From: Arthrobacter sp. D5-1 | GTDB lineage: Bacteria; Actinomycetota; Actinomycetes; Actinomycetales; Micrococcaceae | Direction of reading: 5' to 3' | DNA: 64,000 nt | NCBI RefSeq assembly: GCF_017357425.1 | Contig: NZ_CP014571.1 | Location: 1,178,001-1,242,000 of the forward strand | In this document: piece by piece, positions 55,496-64,000 of the stretch | Layout of the letters: each line of letters begins with the position of its first letter | Position numbering within the stretch: position 1 is the first letter of the stretch | The notes under the pieces: generated by a model | The model's database searches: none | Seen by the model: only the letters and a program-made list of their open reading frames with translations | What the model was told of the DNA's origin: nothing | Position numbers and translations under genes: made by a program

Positions 55496-58400
55496 TTGCA
55501 CGACGACCGCCGGATCACTGAACAGCGCCTCGATCGATTCGTTCGGGAACGCATTCTTCCGGCCATTTACGGGAGAGCCTTACCGCTGCAGCTCAGCAGC
55601 TGGGATGTTCCCGGCGAGCCCGTGCCGGCGGCAGAGGCTGTGCGCCAGCTCTTCACCCCGCAGGAGCACGGCGCCCCGTGGGGAAAGGCCTGGAGCACCA
55701 AGTGGCTCCACCTGCAGGGTGAAGTCCCGCAGGACTGGGGTATGACTGAATCCACGTCGGTGGAAATCATCGTGGACCTCGGCTTCAACAGCGACGTCCC
55801 CGGGTTCCAGTGCGAAGGCACCGCCTGGCGCGCCGACGGCAGCATCATCAAGGCGATCTCGCCCCGGAACTATCACGTCCCCGTCAAACTGCTTGGCGGC
55901 GGACACTCCGTGGATTTTTATGTTGAAGCTGCGGCGAACCCGGACGTTGCCCAGGGGTGGTCCTTTGCTCCCACTCCGCTGGGAGACAAAGCGACGTCCG
56001 GCGACGAGCCCCGCTACCGCCTGGGCCGCATCGCCATGGCAGAGCTGAACGAGACGGTGTGGGAACTCAACCAGGACATCTGGACACTGAGCGGACTCAT
56101 GCATGAACTTCCCATGGAACTTCCCCGCCGCCATGAAATCCTGCGGGCGCTGGAACGGATGCTGGACATCATGGACCCGGACGACGTCGCTGGAACTGCT
56201 GCGGCCGGTCGCGAAGCGTTGAAGGAAGTGCTGGGCCGGCCCGCTTATGCTTCCGCCCACCAGCTCCTGGCTACGGGCCATGCCCACATCGACTCCGCAT
56301 GGTTGTGGCCTGTCCGCGAGACCATCCGTAAATGTGCCCGGACGTTCTCCAACGTGGTGGCACTCATGGACGAGGATCCTGACTTTGTGTTCTCCTGCTC
56401 CTCGGCCCAGCAGATGGCGTGGATCAAGGAGTACTTCCCTGAGCTCTTTGTCCGGATCCGGGAGAAGGTCAAGGCCGGTCAGTTCATCCCCGTGGGCGGC
56501 ATGTGGGTGGAATCGGATACCAACATGCCCGGAGGCGAGGCCATGGCCCGCCAGTTTGTGGAGGGCAAGAGCTTCTTCCTGAAGGAATTCGACGTCGAAT
56601 GCCAGGAGGCCTGGCTGCCGGACTCCTTCGGCTACTCCGGTGCCATCCCGCAGATCGTGAAGGAGGCCGGTTCCCGTTGGTTCCTTACACAGAAGATTTC
56701 CTGGAACAAGGTCAACCGGATGCCGCACCATACCTTCACCTGGGAGGGCATTGACGGAACCCGGCTGTTCACGCATTTCCCGCCGGTGGATACGTACAAC
56801 GCTGAACTGCACGGCCGCGAACTGGCCCACGCGGAACGCAACTACCGCGAACACGGCCGCGGAACCATGTCACTGGTGCCGTTCGGTTATGGCGACGGCG
56901 GTGGCGGACCCACGCGTGAAATGGTGGCCGCCGCGCACCGCACTGCAGACCTTGAAGGTTCGCCGAAGGTCCGGATGGGCACTGCCAAGGACTTCTTCAC
57001 CAAGGCCGAGGCGGAGTACACCAACCTTCCGGTCTGGGTGGGCGAGATGTACCTGGAAATGCACCGCGGAACTTACACCAGCCAAGCCAAGACCAAGCGT
57101 GGCAACCGCCGAAGCGAACACCTGCTGCGCGAGGCCGAGCTGTGGTGCTCCACCGCCGCCGTCCGTCTCGGTGCGGACTACACATATCCCCAGGCCGAGC
57201 TGAAGCGGCTCTGGCAACTGGTGCTCCTGCAGCAGTTCCACGACATCCTGCCGGGCAGCTCCATCGCCTGGGTCCACCAGGACGCCGAGCGCAACTATGA
57301 GGCCATTTCCCGTGACCTTGAGGCCATCATCAGCCATGCCGCCCAGGCTCTGGTGGGGACCGGCAGCACGAGCTTCCTGCTCAACGCAGCCCCGCATCCG
57401 CGCAGCGGCGTGCCGGCTCTGACAATAGCCGAAGCCGATGGACCCGGCGACGATGTCCAGGTGGAGGAATACGGCGGCGGCTTCGTGCTGGACAACGGCA
57501 TCATCCGTGCGGTTCTGGACGGCAACGGCCTGCTCACCTCCTTGGTGGACCATGCCGGCGGCCGCGACGCCATAGCCCCCGGGCAGTCCGGCAACCTGCT
57601 GGAGCTGTTCCGGGATACCCCCAATGAATGGGACGCGTGGGACATCGAAGAGTTCTATCGCCGGAACGTCACCCAGCTGACCCAAGCGGACACCATCGAC
57701 CTCGAGCGCACGCCGCGTGGCGCCGTCGTGGTGGTCCAACGGAAGGTGGGCGCCTCCACCATCACCCAGCGCATCACGCTCGAGGCCGGTGCCAAGTCCC
57801 TGGGGATCGCTACCACGGTGGACTGGCAGGAACGCGAAAAGATGCTGAAGATCGCCTTCCCGCTGGACGTCAGGGCGGATCGTTCGGCGTCCGAGACACA
57901 GTTCGGCCACGTCTTCCGGCCGACCCACACCAACACGTCCTGGGAAGCCGCCAAGTTCGAAATTTGCGCGCACCGCTGGATCCACGTCGCAGAACCAGGC
58001 TATGGAGTTGCCGTCAGCAACTCCTCCAGCTACGGACACGATGTCACCAGGGCGGTCCGCACCGATGGCGGAACGACGACGACGGTCCGCACCTCGCTGC
58101 TGCGCTCGGCCCGGTTCCCGGACCCTGAAGCCGACAGGGGAGAACACACCTTGGAGGTTTCCATCCGGCCCGGCGCTGAAATCGCCGATGCCGTGGAAGA
58201 GGGCTACCGCACCAACCTGAAGCCACGGTTCGTGACCGGTGGGCACCCCGTGGAGCCGCTGGTTTCGGTCTCGAACCCGGCCATTGTGGTGGAAGCCGTG
58301 AAGCTGGCCGAGGACGGATCCGGCGACGTGATCGTCCGGCTCTACGAATCGCTGGGGGAGCGCTCAGCTGCCACGGTACGGCCCGGATTTGAGGTAGTTG

Positions 58401-58525
58401 GTGCCACTGCCACCGACCTGCTGGAACGCGTTGCAGAGGCGCCTGGAGTGACGGTGGGGGAACGCTCGGAGGTGGAGCTGGTGCTTCGGCCGTTCCAACT
58501 GGTGACCCTGCGCTTCACACGCTGA
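55496..58525 (+). CDS. Glycoside hydrolase family 38 alpha-mannosidase
   Basis: 1009 residues from a TTG with an AAAGGGGA site six bases upstream. The catalytic domain has the zinc-binding GHAHIDSAWLWP at 261-272 (His264, Asp266) and nucleophile Asp375 in WLPDSFGYSG; QFHDILPGSSI (about residue 580) provides another zinc ligand. The N-terminal 240 residues form the usual beta domain and the C-terminal 400 the beta-sandwich. No signal peptide, so cytosolic, degrading mannose-rich oligosaccharides. It follows the fdh cluster but shares no obvious function and has a 124-base gap before it. Confidence 0.95.
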   Translation: MHDDRRITEQRLDRFVRERILPAIYGRALPLQLSSWDVPGEPVPAAEAVRQLFTPQEHGAPWGKAWSTKWLHLQGEVPQDWGMTESTSVEIIVDLGFNSDVPGFQCEGTAWRADGSIIKAISPRNYHVPVKLLGGGHSVDFYVEAAANPDVAQGWSFAPTPLGDKATSGDEPRYRLGRIAMAELNETVWELNQDIWTLSGLMHELPMELPRRHEILRALERMLDIMDPDDVAGTAAAGREALKEVLGRPAYASAHQLLATGHAHIDSAWLWPVRETIRKCARTFSNVVALMDEDPDFVFSCSSAQQMAWIKEYFPELFVRIREKVKAGQFIPVGGMWVESDTNMPGGEAMARQFVEGKSFFLKEFDVECQEAWLPDSFGYSGAIPQIVKEAGSRWFLTQKISWNKVNRMPHHTFTWEGIDGTRLFTHFPPVDTYNAELHGRELAHAERNYREHGRGTMSLVPFGYGDGGGGPTREMVAAAHRTADLEGSPKVRMGTAKDFFTKAEAEYTNLPVWVGEMYLEMHRGTYTSQAKTKRGNRRSEHLLREAELWCSTAAVRLGADYTYPQAELKRLWQLVLLQQFHDILPGSSIAWVHQDAERNYEAISRDLEAIISHAAQALVGTGSTSFLLNAAPHPRSGVPALTIAEADGPGDDVQVEEYGGGFVLDNGIIRAVLDGNGLLTSLVDHAGGRDAIAPGQSGNLLELFRDTPNEWDAWDIEEFYRRNVTQLTQADTIDLERTPRGAVVVVQRKVGASTITQRITLEAGAKSLGIATTVDWQEREKMLKIAFPLDVRADRSASETQFGHVFRPTHTNTSWEAAKFEICAHRWIHVAEPGYGVAVSNSSSYGHDVTRAVRTDGGTTTTVRTSLLRSARFPDPEADRGEHTLEVSIRPGAEIADAVEEGYRTNLKPRFVTGGHPVEPLVSVSNPAIVVEAVKLAEDGSGDVIVRLYESLGERSAATVRPGFEVVGATATDLLERVAEAPGVTVGERSEVELVLRPFQLVTLRFTR

Positions 58526-58542
58526 CCCGGAATACAGTAGAA

Positions 58543-58584
58543 CGCCGGCGGCCTTGCACGGGAAATCGTGCAAGGCCGCCGGCG
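58543..58584. terminator. Strong bidirectional terminator
   Basis: Perfect 18-bp stem CGCCGGCGGCCTTGCACG with a GGAAAT loop, followed by TTTG. Lies between the mannosidase and the minus-strand gene that ends at 58607. Confidence 0.85.
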
Positions 58585-58606
58585 TTTGTGGTGGTGGCGC
58601 GGTGGG

Positions 58607-59647
58607 TTATTCGACCAATTCGACGTCCACTGCATCCTTCAGAATCTGAACCCGCAAGGGGATCACGGCGTCGTAGCTCTTGATTTCGTCGGCGATCCTC
58701 TTTGAGAAGACTTCCTCCACCAAGACGGGCATGTCCTTGACGCCGGACAGGTACCGTTTGGCGGCAAAATCGAACTCCGAGCGGTTGTACCTGATCCTTG
58801 CGTTGAGGACCTTCAGTTCGTCGGCAATCTTCAGGAATTCCTCGTCGGAGGCGTTGCGTGCGGTGGCATCATCGGTCTTTTGGACCATTTGATCCTTGAG
58901 CCGGACGAATTCGTTGTAGTTCTCTTCCGATTTCGCCGTGATCTCCGCGTTGGATTCGAGCTGCGCGACGCTGTTGTCAAAGGTGCGGGCAAATTCGACA
59001 TAGGCCACATTCTTTGATTGCTTGAGTTGGTTCGCAGCTTCCCTGCAAGGGGCCGCGGCCTGGCTGAGCAAGGTTTGGCGTTCCCTCAAGGTTGAGGCCT
59101 TGGAACCGACGAACAAACCGTTGCATCCTGCGCCGTCAGCCCGGAAAAGGCCTTCAAACTCCGGGTAGGACTCCACCAGGCCTTCCATATGGTCAACGAA
59201 GCCACCGTACGAGCCGCCAAGTTGCCCGACGGCGATGCCGACCCCGTCTTCCTTCGATGAGTGGGCATCCTGGACGTTCTTCAGTGCTGTCCGGGCAGCC
59301 TCCGCCGCGCGTTGGAACTCCTCGCGCTCCGTGGAGGAATTCTTCTCAGCTTCCTCCTGCGAAGCCGGGGCATTCCGCGCCTTCTTGTACGCCGCGAGAT
59401 ACGCATTGGCCGCAGGCTGAAGCTTGCTCCGGGCGTCCACCAGGGCGGAGACATGCTGGTCCTTCAGCGTCTGCAGGCTTTCCTTGCGTTGTTGGCCGGA
59501 GATTTGGGTCACCGCCACGACAGCCGCTGCGGCCACCAGCAGCAGGACAACGACACTGGAGACCAGGATGAGGGCCAGCTTGCGCTTCTTGGGCGCCGGC
59601 TGCTGTGCGGGGTCCGGTTGAGGCGTGGGTCCGGGTTCGATCGTCAT
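58607..59647 (-). CDS. Membrane-anchored coiled-coil protein (unknown function)
   Basis: 346 residues. It has a short proline-rich cytoplasmic N-terminus, one transmembrane helix (about 25-48, LALILVSSVVVLLLVAAAAVVAV), then a long, charged, mostly helical extracellular region with several heptad-like stretches (for example AYLAAYKKARNAPASQEEAEK, LKNVQDAHSSKE). Architecture matches the next gene upstream, which it follows by three bases. They are probable paralogues in the transporter operon. No recognised domain. A role at the cell surface is inferred. Confidence 0.65.
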   Translation of the reverse strand: MTIEPGPTPQPDPAQQPAPKKRKLALILVSSVVVLLLVAAAAVVAVTQISGQQRKESLQTLKDQHVSALVDARSKLQPAANAYLAAYKKARNAPASQEEAEKNSSTEREEFQRAAEAARTALKNVQDAHSSKEDGVGIAVGQLGGSYGGFVDHMEGLVESYPEFEGLFRADGAGCNGLFVGSKASTLRERQTLLSQAAAPCREAANQLKQSKNVAYVEFARTFDNSVAQLESNAEITAKSEENYNEFVRLKDQMVQKTDDATARNASDEEFLKIADELKVLNARIRYNRSEFDFAAKRYLSGVKDMPVLVEEVFSKRIADEIKSYDAVIPLRVQILKDAVDVELVE

Positions 59648-59650
59648 GGC

Positions 59651-60559
59651 CTATTCCCCGTCCTTGCCTGAAGCATCAAACTGGTCCGTGCGTTTCCTGA
59701 GGGCACTTTCAAAGGCCTTGTTGGACTCGTTGGCATTGTTGATGAGCTGGGTGTATTTCTCTTTCGCGGTGCCCTCATACTTCGTTTCGGCGGTTTTGAG
59801 GGCGTCGTTGATCTCCAGCATGGCGAGTCCGGCCAGCGTGCGTTTGGCGGTGCGTTCGAAGTCGTCCTTGGCATCCAGGACTTCCTGCTGTTTGTCCCGC
59901 TGTCCGCGGATAATGCCTTCAACTGATGTCAGCAGTTCGGTGGTATCGGCATCGGTGCCGTCTTTGGCCGCGCCAACGGCGGTAAGGCAGGCGTCAGCGC
60001 CCTTGACGTAGTCTTCGGAATACGTCTCGCTGCCAACGTTCAGGGACGAATGCAGCGGAGCGCATGGCCCACCGACGGACTGGGTGACCTTGGCGGTGTT
60101 GACCGCCAATTGGTCGTTGTAGGCGATGACGGCCCCGTAGTTTTCCTTGAAACGATTGTAGGCCTCGCTGATTTCCTGCTCCTGCACCGCTGGTGATGAA
60201 CCCATCCGGTCAAGGCGATCCCGGTTTATCCCGGACTCGCGTTTCAGGAGGTCACCATCCTGGCTGAGGACAGTGTCCTGTGCCTCTTGCCCGGCAGTTT
60301 CGGACATCACGTTCGTCAGCCGGACCGAAAAGCGGGTGACCAGTGGATCGTAGAGGTTCATCGAGTTGTCCAGAATGGCGCGTTCCTTGTCCAAGCGGAC
60401 AAGATCTGCGCGCTGAACGCCTGTCGGGCGGGAAAGGACAAACCATGTGCCAAGCCCTCCAGCCACAACGGCGGCGGCAACAATTGCGGCAATGATGACG
60501 GCACGCCGGGACTTCCTGCGCCCCGGTTCGGCTTCTGTATCCAAAGTCTTTTCCCCCAT
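59651..60559 (-). CDS. Second membrane-anchored coiled-coil protein (unknown function)
   Basis: 302 residues. Cytoplasmic basic N-terminus (RRKSRR), one transmembrane helix (about 20-43, AVIIAAIVAAAVVAGGLGTWFVL), then an extracellular helical region with two cysteines (PCAPLHSSLNVG and ADACLTAVGAAK) that could form a disulfide. The sequence shares the architecture of the next gene (58607-59647). It lies 14 bases after the ATP-binding gene on the same strand, suggesting one operon with the ABC transporter. Family not recognised. Confidence 0.65.
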   Translation of the reverse strand: MGEKTLDTEAEPGRRKSRRAVIIAAIVAAAVVAGGLGTWFVLSRPTGVQRADLVRLDKERAILDNSMNLYDPLVTRFSVRLTNVMSETAGQEAQDTVLSQDGDLLKRESGINRDRLDRMGSSPAVQEQEISEAYNRFKENYGAVIAYNDQLAVNTAKVTQSVGGPCAPLHSSLNVGSETYSEDYVKGADACLTAVGAAKDGTDADTTELLTSVEGIIRGQRDKQQEVLDAKDDFERTAKRTLAGLAMLEINDALKTAETKYEGTAKEKYTQLINNANESNKAFESALRKRTDQFDASGKDGE

Positions 60560-60573
60560 TTTCCTTGAGTCTC

Positions 60574-61368
60574 CTAGACGTCGTGCTGGAGCCGTTTCAC
60601 AAAAAGCTTGGTCCGTTCCTGCGTGGGCGCACGCAGGACCTCGGCAGCAGGACCTCGTTCCACCACCACACCGCCGTCCATGAAGATGACCTCGTCCGCT
60701 ACGTGTTGGGCGAAGGCGAGCTCGTGGGTCACGATCACCATGGTCCAGCCTTCCTCGGCGAGTTCCTTGATAACACCCAGGACTTCCCCCACCAGTTCCG
60801 GGTCCAACGCAGAGGTCGGTTCGTCGAACAGCAACAGTTGGGGCTTAAGCGCCAGCGCCCTGACGATGCCTACACGTTGCTGCTGGCCACCGGAGAGTTC
60901 AAAAGGGTAGGCGTCGCGTTTATCTGCCAGGCCCACGCGTTCCAAGAGCCGTTCTGCCTCCGCGATGGCCTCGGCCCGTGGCCTCTTCTGGACCTGGATG
61001 GGGCCCTCGGTGATGTTCTTCAGGACCGTCATGTGCGGGAACAGGTTGTAGTGCTGGAAGACCATGGCGCTGCGGTCACGCAAGGCGGCAAGATCCTTCT
61101 TGCCAACCTTCGCGCCGAAGTCGATGGCGAGTTCACCTCCGCCGTCGGTGTCCCCGAAGGTGACCGTGCCGCCGTCGGGAATTTCAAGGCCGTTAAGCGA
61201 CCGCAGGACGGTGGTCTTCCCGGATCCCGATGGCCCGATCAGGGCCACCACCTGGCCGCGGCGGATATCGACATCGATGTCGCGCAGCACCACGTTGCTG
61301 CCGAATGCCTTGGCGAGGCTGCGGGCCTTCAGGACTGATGTGGAGTGTGGTTCGTTAGTGGGCGACAT
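60574..61368 (-). CDS. ABC transporter ATP-binding protein, polar amino-acid type
   Basis: 264 residues. Walker A GPSGSGKTT, the ABC signature LSGGQQQRVGIVRAL, Walker B LLLFDEPTSALD and the switch His (VTHE). It resembles GlnQ/TcyN-type ATPases that energise polar amino-acid uptake. Its start overlaps the permease gene by 14 bases, so translation is coupled. It is the third gene of the binding-protein/permease/ATPase cluster. Confidence 0.95.
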   Translation of the reverse strand: MSPTNEPHSTSVLKARSLAKAFGSNVVLRDIDVDIRRGQVVALIGPSGSGKTTVLRSLNGLEIPDGGTVTFGDTDGGGELAIDFGAKVGKKDLAALRDRSAMVFQHYNLFPHMTVLKNITEGPIQVQKRPRAEAIAEAERLLERVGLADKRDAYPFELSGGQQQRVGIVRALALKPQLLLFDEPTSALDPELVGEVLGVIKELAEEGWTMVIVTHELAFAQHVADEVIFMDGGVVVERGPAAEVLRAPTQERTKLFVKRLQHDV

Positions 61369-62014
61369 AGCGGTCCAATCTCCTTTCCACGGCGGACTGC
61401 CCCGTGGAAAGGACCAGGCAAATGACCCAGTAGACCAGGGCCGCCTGCAGGTACAGGGTCATGAACTCCTGGCTGAAAGCAGCGATCTGCTGGGCATTGC
61501 GGAAGAGTTCGGTGACCAGGATCAGCGACGCGAGGGAGGTGTCTTTCACCAGCGAAATGAAGGTGTTGGACAAAGGCGGTACTGACACCCTGGCAGCTTG
61601 GGGGAGGATGATGCGCACCAGCGTCTGCGGCCTGGACATGCCGATGGTGTGGCCTGCTTCCCATTGGCCCTTGGGCACGGACAAAATGGCTGCCCGGATG
61701 ATTTCGGCGGCGTAACCGCCCACGTTCAACGAGAACGCGATGATGGCACTCGGCCAGGGATCAAGCCGGATGCCAATGCTGGGGAGGCCGAAGAAGATCA
61801 CGAAGAGTTGCACCAGCAGGGGAGTGCCGCGGATGACCGATACGTAGAACCGGCCGATTCCGGACAGCAGCCAGTTGGGGCTCAGCCGCAACAGGGCAAC
61901 AACCAACGCCAGAACCAGCCCGAAGGCGAATGAAGCGAGCGTCAGGGGAATGGTGCCCGTCACGGCGCCTGTGATGATCGGCCCGAAGGAACTCCAGATG
62001 AGGTCCCAGTTCAT
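61355..62014 (-). CDS. ABC transporter permease, polar amino-acid type
   Basis: 219 residues, about five hydrophobic helices. The EAA-like cytoplasmic loop (EAGHTIGMSRPQTLVRIILPQA) contacts the ATPase. N-terminal 30 residues resemble the HisMQ family start. The ATG is directly adjacent to the binding-protein stop (TAG then ATG), so the genes are tightly coupled. A single permease gene suggests a homodimeric channel. Confidence 0.95.
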   Translation of the reverse strand: MNWDLIWSSFGPIITGAVTGTIPLTLASFAFGLVLALVVALLRLSPNWLLSGIGRFYVSVIRGTPLLVQLFVIFFGLPSIGIRLDPWPSAIIAFSLNVGGYAAEIIRAAILSVPKGQWEAGHTIGMSRPQTLVRIILPQAARVSVPPLSNTFISLVKDTSLASLILVTELFRNAQQIAAFSQEFMTLYLQAALVYWVICLVLSTGQSAVERRLDRYVAH

Positions 62015-62830
62015 CTATTTGGTGACGTCCGCGCCGAAGTACTTTTCGGAGATCTTTGCCATGGTTCCATCTGCCTGGAGGTCGGCCAAGGCCTTGTCCA
62101 CGGCCGCCGTGAGTTCCGTTGAACCCTTGCGGAAGACGAACGCGCTTTCGGTCTTCTCGGGCGCTTCGGCCGCGACCTTCAGACCGGAGTCAGGGGTGTT
62201 CTTGGCGTAGTCGAGGTACGTGAGTTTGTCATTCACGGTCGCGTCCACGCGGCCCTGCTGGACCAGCGTGGCGGACTGTGCCCACCCTTCCACTGCCTGC
62301 ACATTGGCGCCGGCTTCCACGGCCATTTTGTAGAAGTTGCTGGTCAGCGACTGGGCGGTGGTCTTGCCTTTGAGGTCCGCGAAACTGTTGATGCCGGTGT
62401 TGTCCGACTTGGTCACCACGACGCCTGTGGAGATGGTGTACGGAGTGGAGAACTCGTACTTGGCCTTGCGTTCGTCGTTGATGGAAATCTGGTTGGCGAT
62501 GGTGTCGAAGCGTTTGGAGTCCAAGCCGGCAAAGATGCCATCAAACTGTGTCTCCTGGAACGTTGCCTTCACGCCGAGCTTTCCGGCCACAGCCTGTGCG
62601 ATCTCGACATCGAAACCTGTGAGGTCCCCGGCGCCCTCTGCATGGAAGCTGAAGGGGCGGTAGGTGCCCTCGGTGGCGATAACCAACTCACCCTTGGACT
62701 TGACGTCCGAAAGGGAGGTGTCTCCGCCTGACTGAGCGGGAGTTGAACCCCCACCGCACGCTGTGAGCGCTAGGGCGGCCGAGGCCAGAGTGGCGGCAAT
62801 GACGGAGCGGCGGGTGCGAAGGCTGTTCAT
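62015..62830 (-). CDS. Amino-acid ABC transporter substrate-binding lipoprotein
   Basis: 271 residues. A lipoprotein signal peptide with lipobox LTAC (Cys25) anchors it outside the membrane. The rest is a type-II periplasmic-binding fold of the polar amino-acid family (GELVIATEGTYRPFSFH, GFDVEIAQAVAGKLGVK, FDTIANQISINDERKAKY, YTISTGVVV, and the C-terminal GSTELTAAVDKALADLQADGT). It most resembles cystine- or glutamine-binding proteins; substrate not settled. First gene of the ABC operon that extends to 58607. Confidence 0.95.
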   Translation of the reverse strand: MNSLRTRRSVIAATLASAALALTACGGGSTPAQSGGDTSLSDVKSKGELVIATEGTYRPFSFHAEGAGDLTGFDVEIAQAVAGKLGVKATFQETQFDGIFAGLDSKRFDTIANQISINDERKAKYEFSTPYTISTGVVVTKSDNTGINSFADLKGKTTAQSLTSNFYKMAVEAGANVQAVEGWAQSATLVQQGRVDATVNDKLTYLDYAKNTPDSGLKVAAEAPEKTESAFVFRKGSTELTAAVDKALADLQADGTMAKISEKYFGADVTK

Positions 62831-62907
62831 GGAGCCATCTTAGCCACCGTAAGGAGCCTTGCTGGGAGCGGGACCGCTGATGCCCGCACCAAGGGCGTTA
62901 AAAAGGC

Positions 62908-62943
62908 TGAGTGGGGGCGGTCCCCAACAGCCCGCCACCACTC
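62908..62943 (-). terminator. Possible terminator hairpin downstream of the membrane-protein gene
   Basis: TGAGTGGGGGCGG and CCGCCACCACTCA pair with one mismatch across a ten-base loop. It lies 130 bases past the stop of the minus-strand gene that ends at 63071. No clear U-run. Confidence 0.4.
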
Positions 62944-63070
62944 ATCCCCCCAATTGTGATCGCATGGGCGCCACATCCACCGGAAACCCGTTCTCTGATT
63001 CCGGTGTCAGGCTGCAAACCGTGTTCACACATTCATGATTGTGCCACGATCTAATGCTTTTGTGAAAGTC

Positions 63071-63778
63071 TTACGCTGCGAGACGTTGTTTTCTTCGCGA
63101 ATAGGCCTTGGAGAACCAGATTCCGGCCAGGCCAATGCACGTGGACATGGCTGCCGAGTAGTTGATGAGGACCCTTAGCCATGCCTCGGAAAAGGGGATC
63201 AACGGGAAAAGTTGGGACAGCAGGAGCAGGCTCAATCCCAGGAGCAGCAACGCCGAAGCTACCCGGAGCAGCACAGGGGCCGCGCTCACCACGGTCCGCC
63301 AGATCGCGGGCACCAGGCAGGCCGCTACGAATCCCGGGTAGAAGCGCCCCATGAACGCATAGGCCTCCAGGGACGGCCCCCAGGTCAGTCCGCTCATGCC
63401 CGCTGAGGACCCTCGCGTGTCCGTGATGACGAAGAAGTAGACGGTAAGGATTGCCACGATGGCCCCGACACAAAGACCAACGGGACCTCGGATGGCACGG
63501 ACGGCAGAGGGCGAACCGAACGCGGTGGCGATCTTGATGCCCATGAGGAAGAACGTGGCATACAGGAGGAAGCGCAGGATCAGGTTCCCGACGTTTATTC
63601 CGCCAAGCCAGCCGTCAAGGACCAGGTAGGGCGCTTCGATGCTGATGAAAATGCTCAACGAGATCAGGGAGAAGATGTAGAACACCACACGGTTCTCGCC
63701 CCGCAATGCGCTGGGGATCCGTGCGACCGTGACAGCCAGACATACAACCAGCGTCACCCATGGCAGGACAGCCGTCAT
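63071..63778 (-). CDS. Seven-helix membrane protein of unknown function
   Basis: 235 residues from the ATG at 63778 with a GGGAG site; a longer upstream frame exists but it runs antisense-like over the neighbouring gene's C-terminus. About seven hydrophobic helices (near 3-20, 32-51, 60-85, 95-120, 145-165, 172-193 and 205-225) separated by short loops. The start overlaps the stop of the gene on its right by ATGA, so both are translationally coupled. The helix pattern, including G-G-I-N-V-G-N-L-I-L-R, loosely recalls the MAB_1171c-type putative transporters of actinobacteria, which often sit next to regulators. This is uncertain. Confidence 0.7.
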   Translation of the reverse strand: MTAVLPWVTLVVCLAVTVARIPSALRGENRVVFYIFSLISLSIFISIEAPYLVLDGWLGGINVGNLILRFLLYATFFLMGIKIATAFGSPSAVRAIRGPVGLCVGAIVAILTVYFFVITDTRGSSAGMSGLTWGPSLEAYAFMGRFYPGFVAACLVPAIWRTVVSAAPVLLRVASALLLLGLSLLLLSQLFPLIPFSEAWLRVLINYSAAMSTCIGLAGIWFSKAYSRRKQRLAA

Positions 63779-64000
63779 CCTAGGTTCTCCCAAATTCTTT
63801 CGGTACGTTCGTGGTCTTGTTCCTGGCGCTTCAAAGTCTTGCCCAGTGCCAGGAGCCGTTCGCCGGCCAGGGTAACCAGCGAGCTTTGGGTCATTCGGTC
63901 CAGGGCTTCCCGGCGGGCATTCGGTGGCCACCCGGCCTCGGCCTCAGTGATCAGCCCGCCAGCTACCAGTCCTCCGGCGGGTCCGACGCCGGCAGCCCGG
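63775..64000 (-). CDS. Partial gene at the right edge (C-terminal 74 residues)
   Basis: A frame open from the window edge to the TGA at 63775-63777, whose ATGA overlaps the downstream gene's ATG. The C-terminus is hydrophilic and helical (LDRMTQSSLVTLAGERLLALGKTLKRQEQDHERTERIWENLG), preceded by an Ala/Gly-rich segment. Too little is visible to name it. The coupling suggests it works together with the membrane protein. Confidence 0.65.
   Translation of the reverse strand, partial: RAAGVGPAGGLVAGGLITEAEAGWPPNARREALDRMTQSSLVTLAGERLLALGKTLKRQEQDHERTERIWENLG

Overview
The window is chromosomal DNA from a high-GC actinobacterium of the Micrococcaceae, most likely Arthrobacter or Paenarthrobacter. 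This rests on the gene set (DUF3263, DUF3027, WXG100, LytR C-terminal domain, ThrE exporter, XPB with its helicase-associated partner, mycobacterial-type SerC, c-di-AMP riboswitches ahead of wall hydrolases) and on frequent GTG and TTG starts. No rRNA, tRNA or CRISPR array was found.

Layout. Bases 1 to about 18,500 are an accessory region. It holds a partial membrane protein, gene remnants, a secreted RHS system (a DNRLRE/LamG-type secreted protein, a 2021-residue RHS protein with a distinct C-terminal toxin-like tail, and a short candidate immunity gene), an ISL3-family insertion sequence that cuts a small membrane-protein gene and carries a perfect 8-bp target duplication, a PIN-like protein, an unknown protein, a KAP P-loop NTPase, and three related terminator hairpins. 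From 18,533 onward the window looks like ordinary chromosome: two FemABX peptidoglycan-bridge enzymes and a ThrE exporter; an iron-regulated siderophore-interacting protein; Ung, DUF3263, a LytR_C protein and a small cold-shock protein; an orphan groEL with a CIRCE operator; an RNase HI fused to a DUF4440-like domain; a WXG100 protein; a two-component system; a LysE/LysG pair; a membrane-anchored multicopper oxidase; XPB and partner; a cold-shock/DUF3027/MFS cluster; SerC; and a DtxR-family regulator.

From 46,000 to 49,100 lie three secreted wall-hydrolase-like genes. The first two each follow their own ydaO-type (c-di-AMP) riboswitch. Next come an HNH endonuclease, a molybdenum-enzyme cluster (MobA-DUF6457, MoeA, FdhF/YdeP-type oxidoreductase, FdhD), an alpha-mannosidase, and a minus-strand operon of a polar amino-acid ABC transporter followed by two membrane-anchored unknown proteins. 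The right edge has a multi-spanning membrane protein and the 3' end of a gene translationally coupled to it.

The main functional themes are contact-dependent competition (RHS toxin and immunity), possible phage defence (PIN and KAP), cell-wall assembly and remodelling under c-di-AMP control, and molybdopterin enzyme maturation. All family assignments come from reading the sequence and recalled family signatures; no database search was run.
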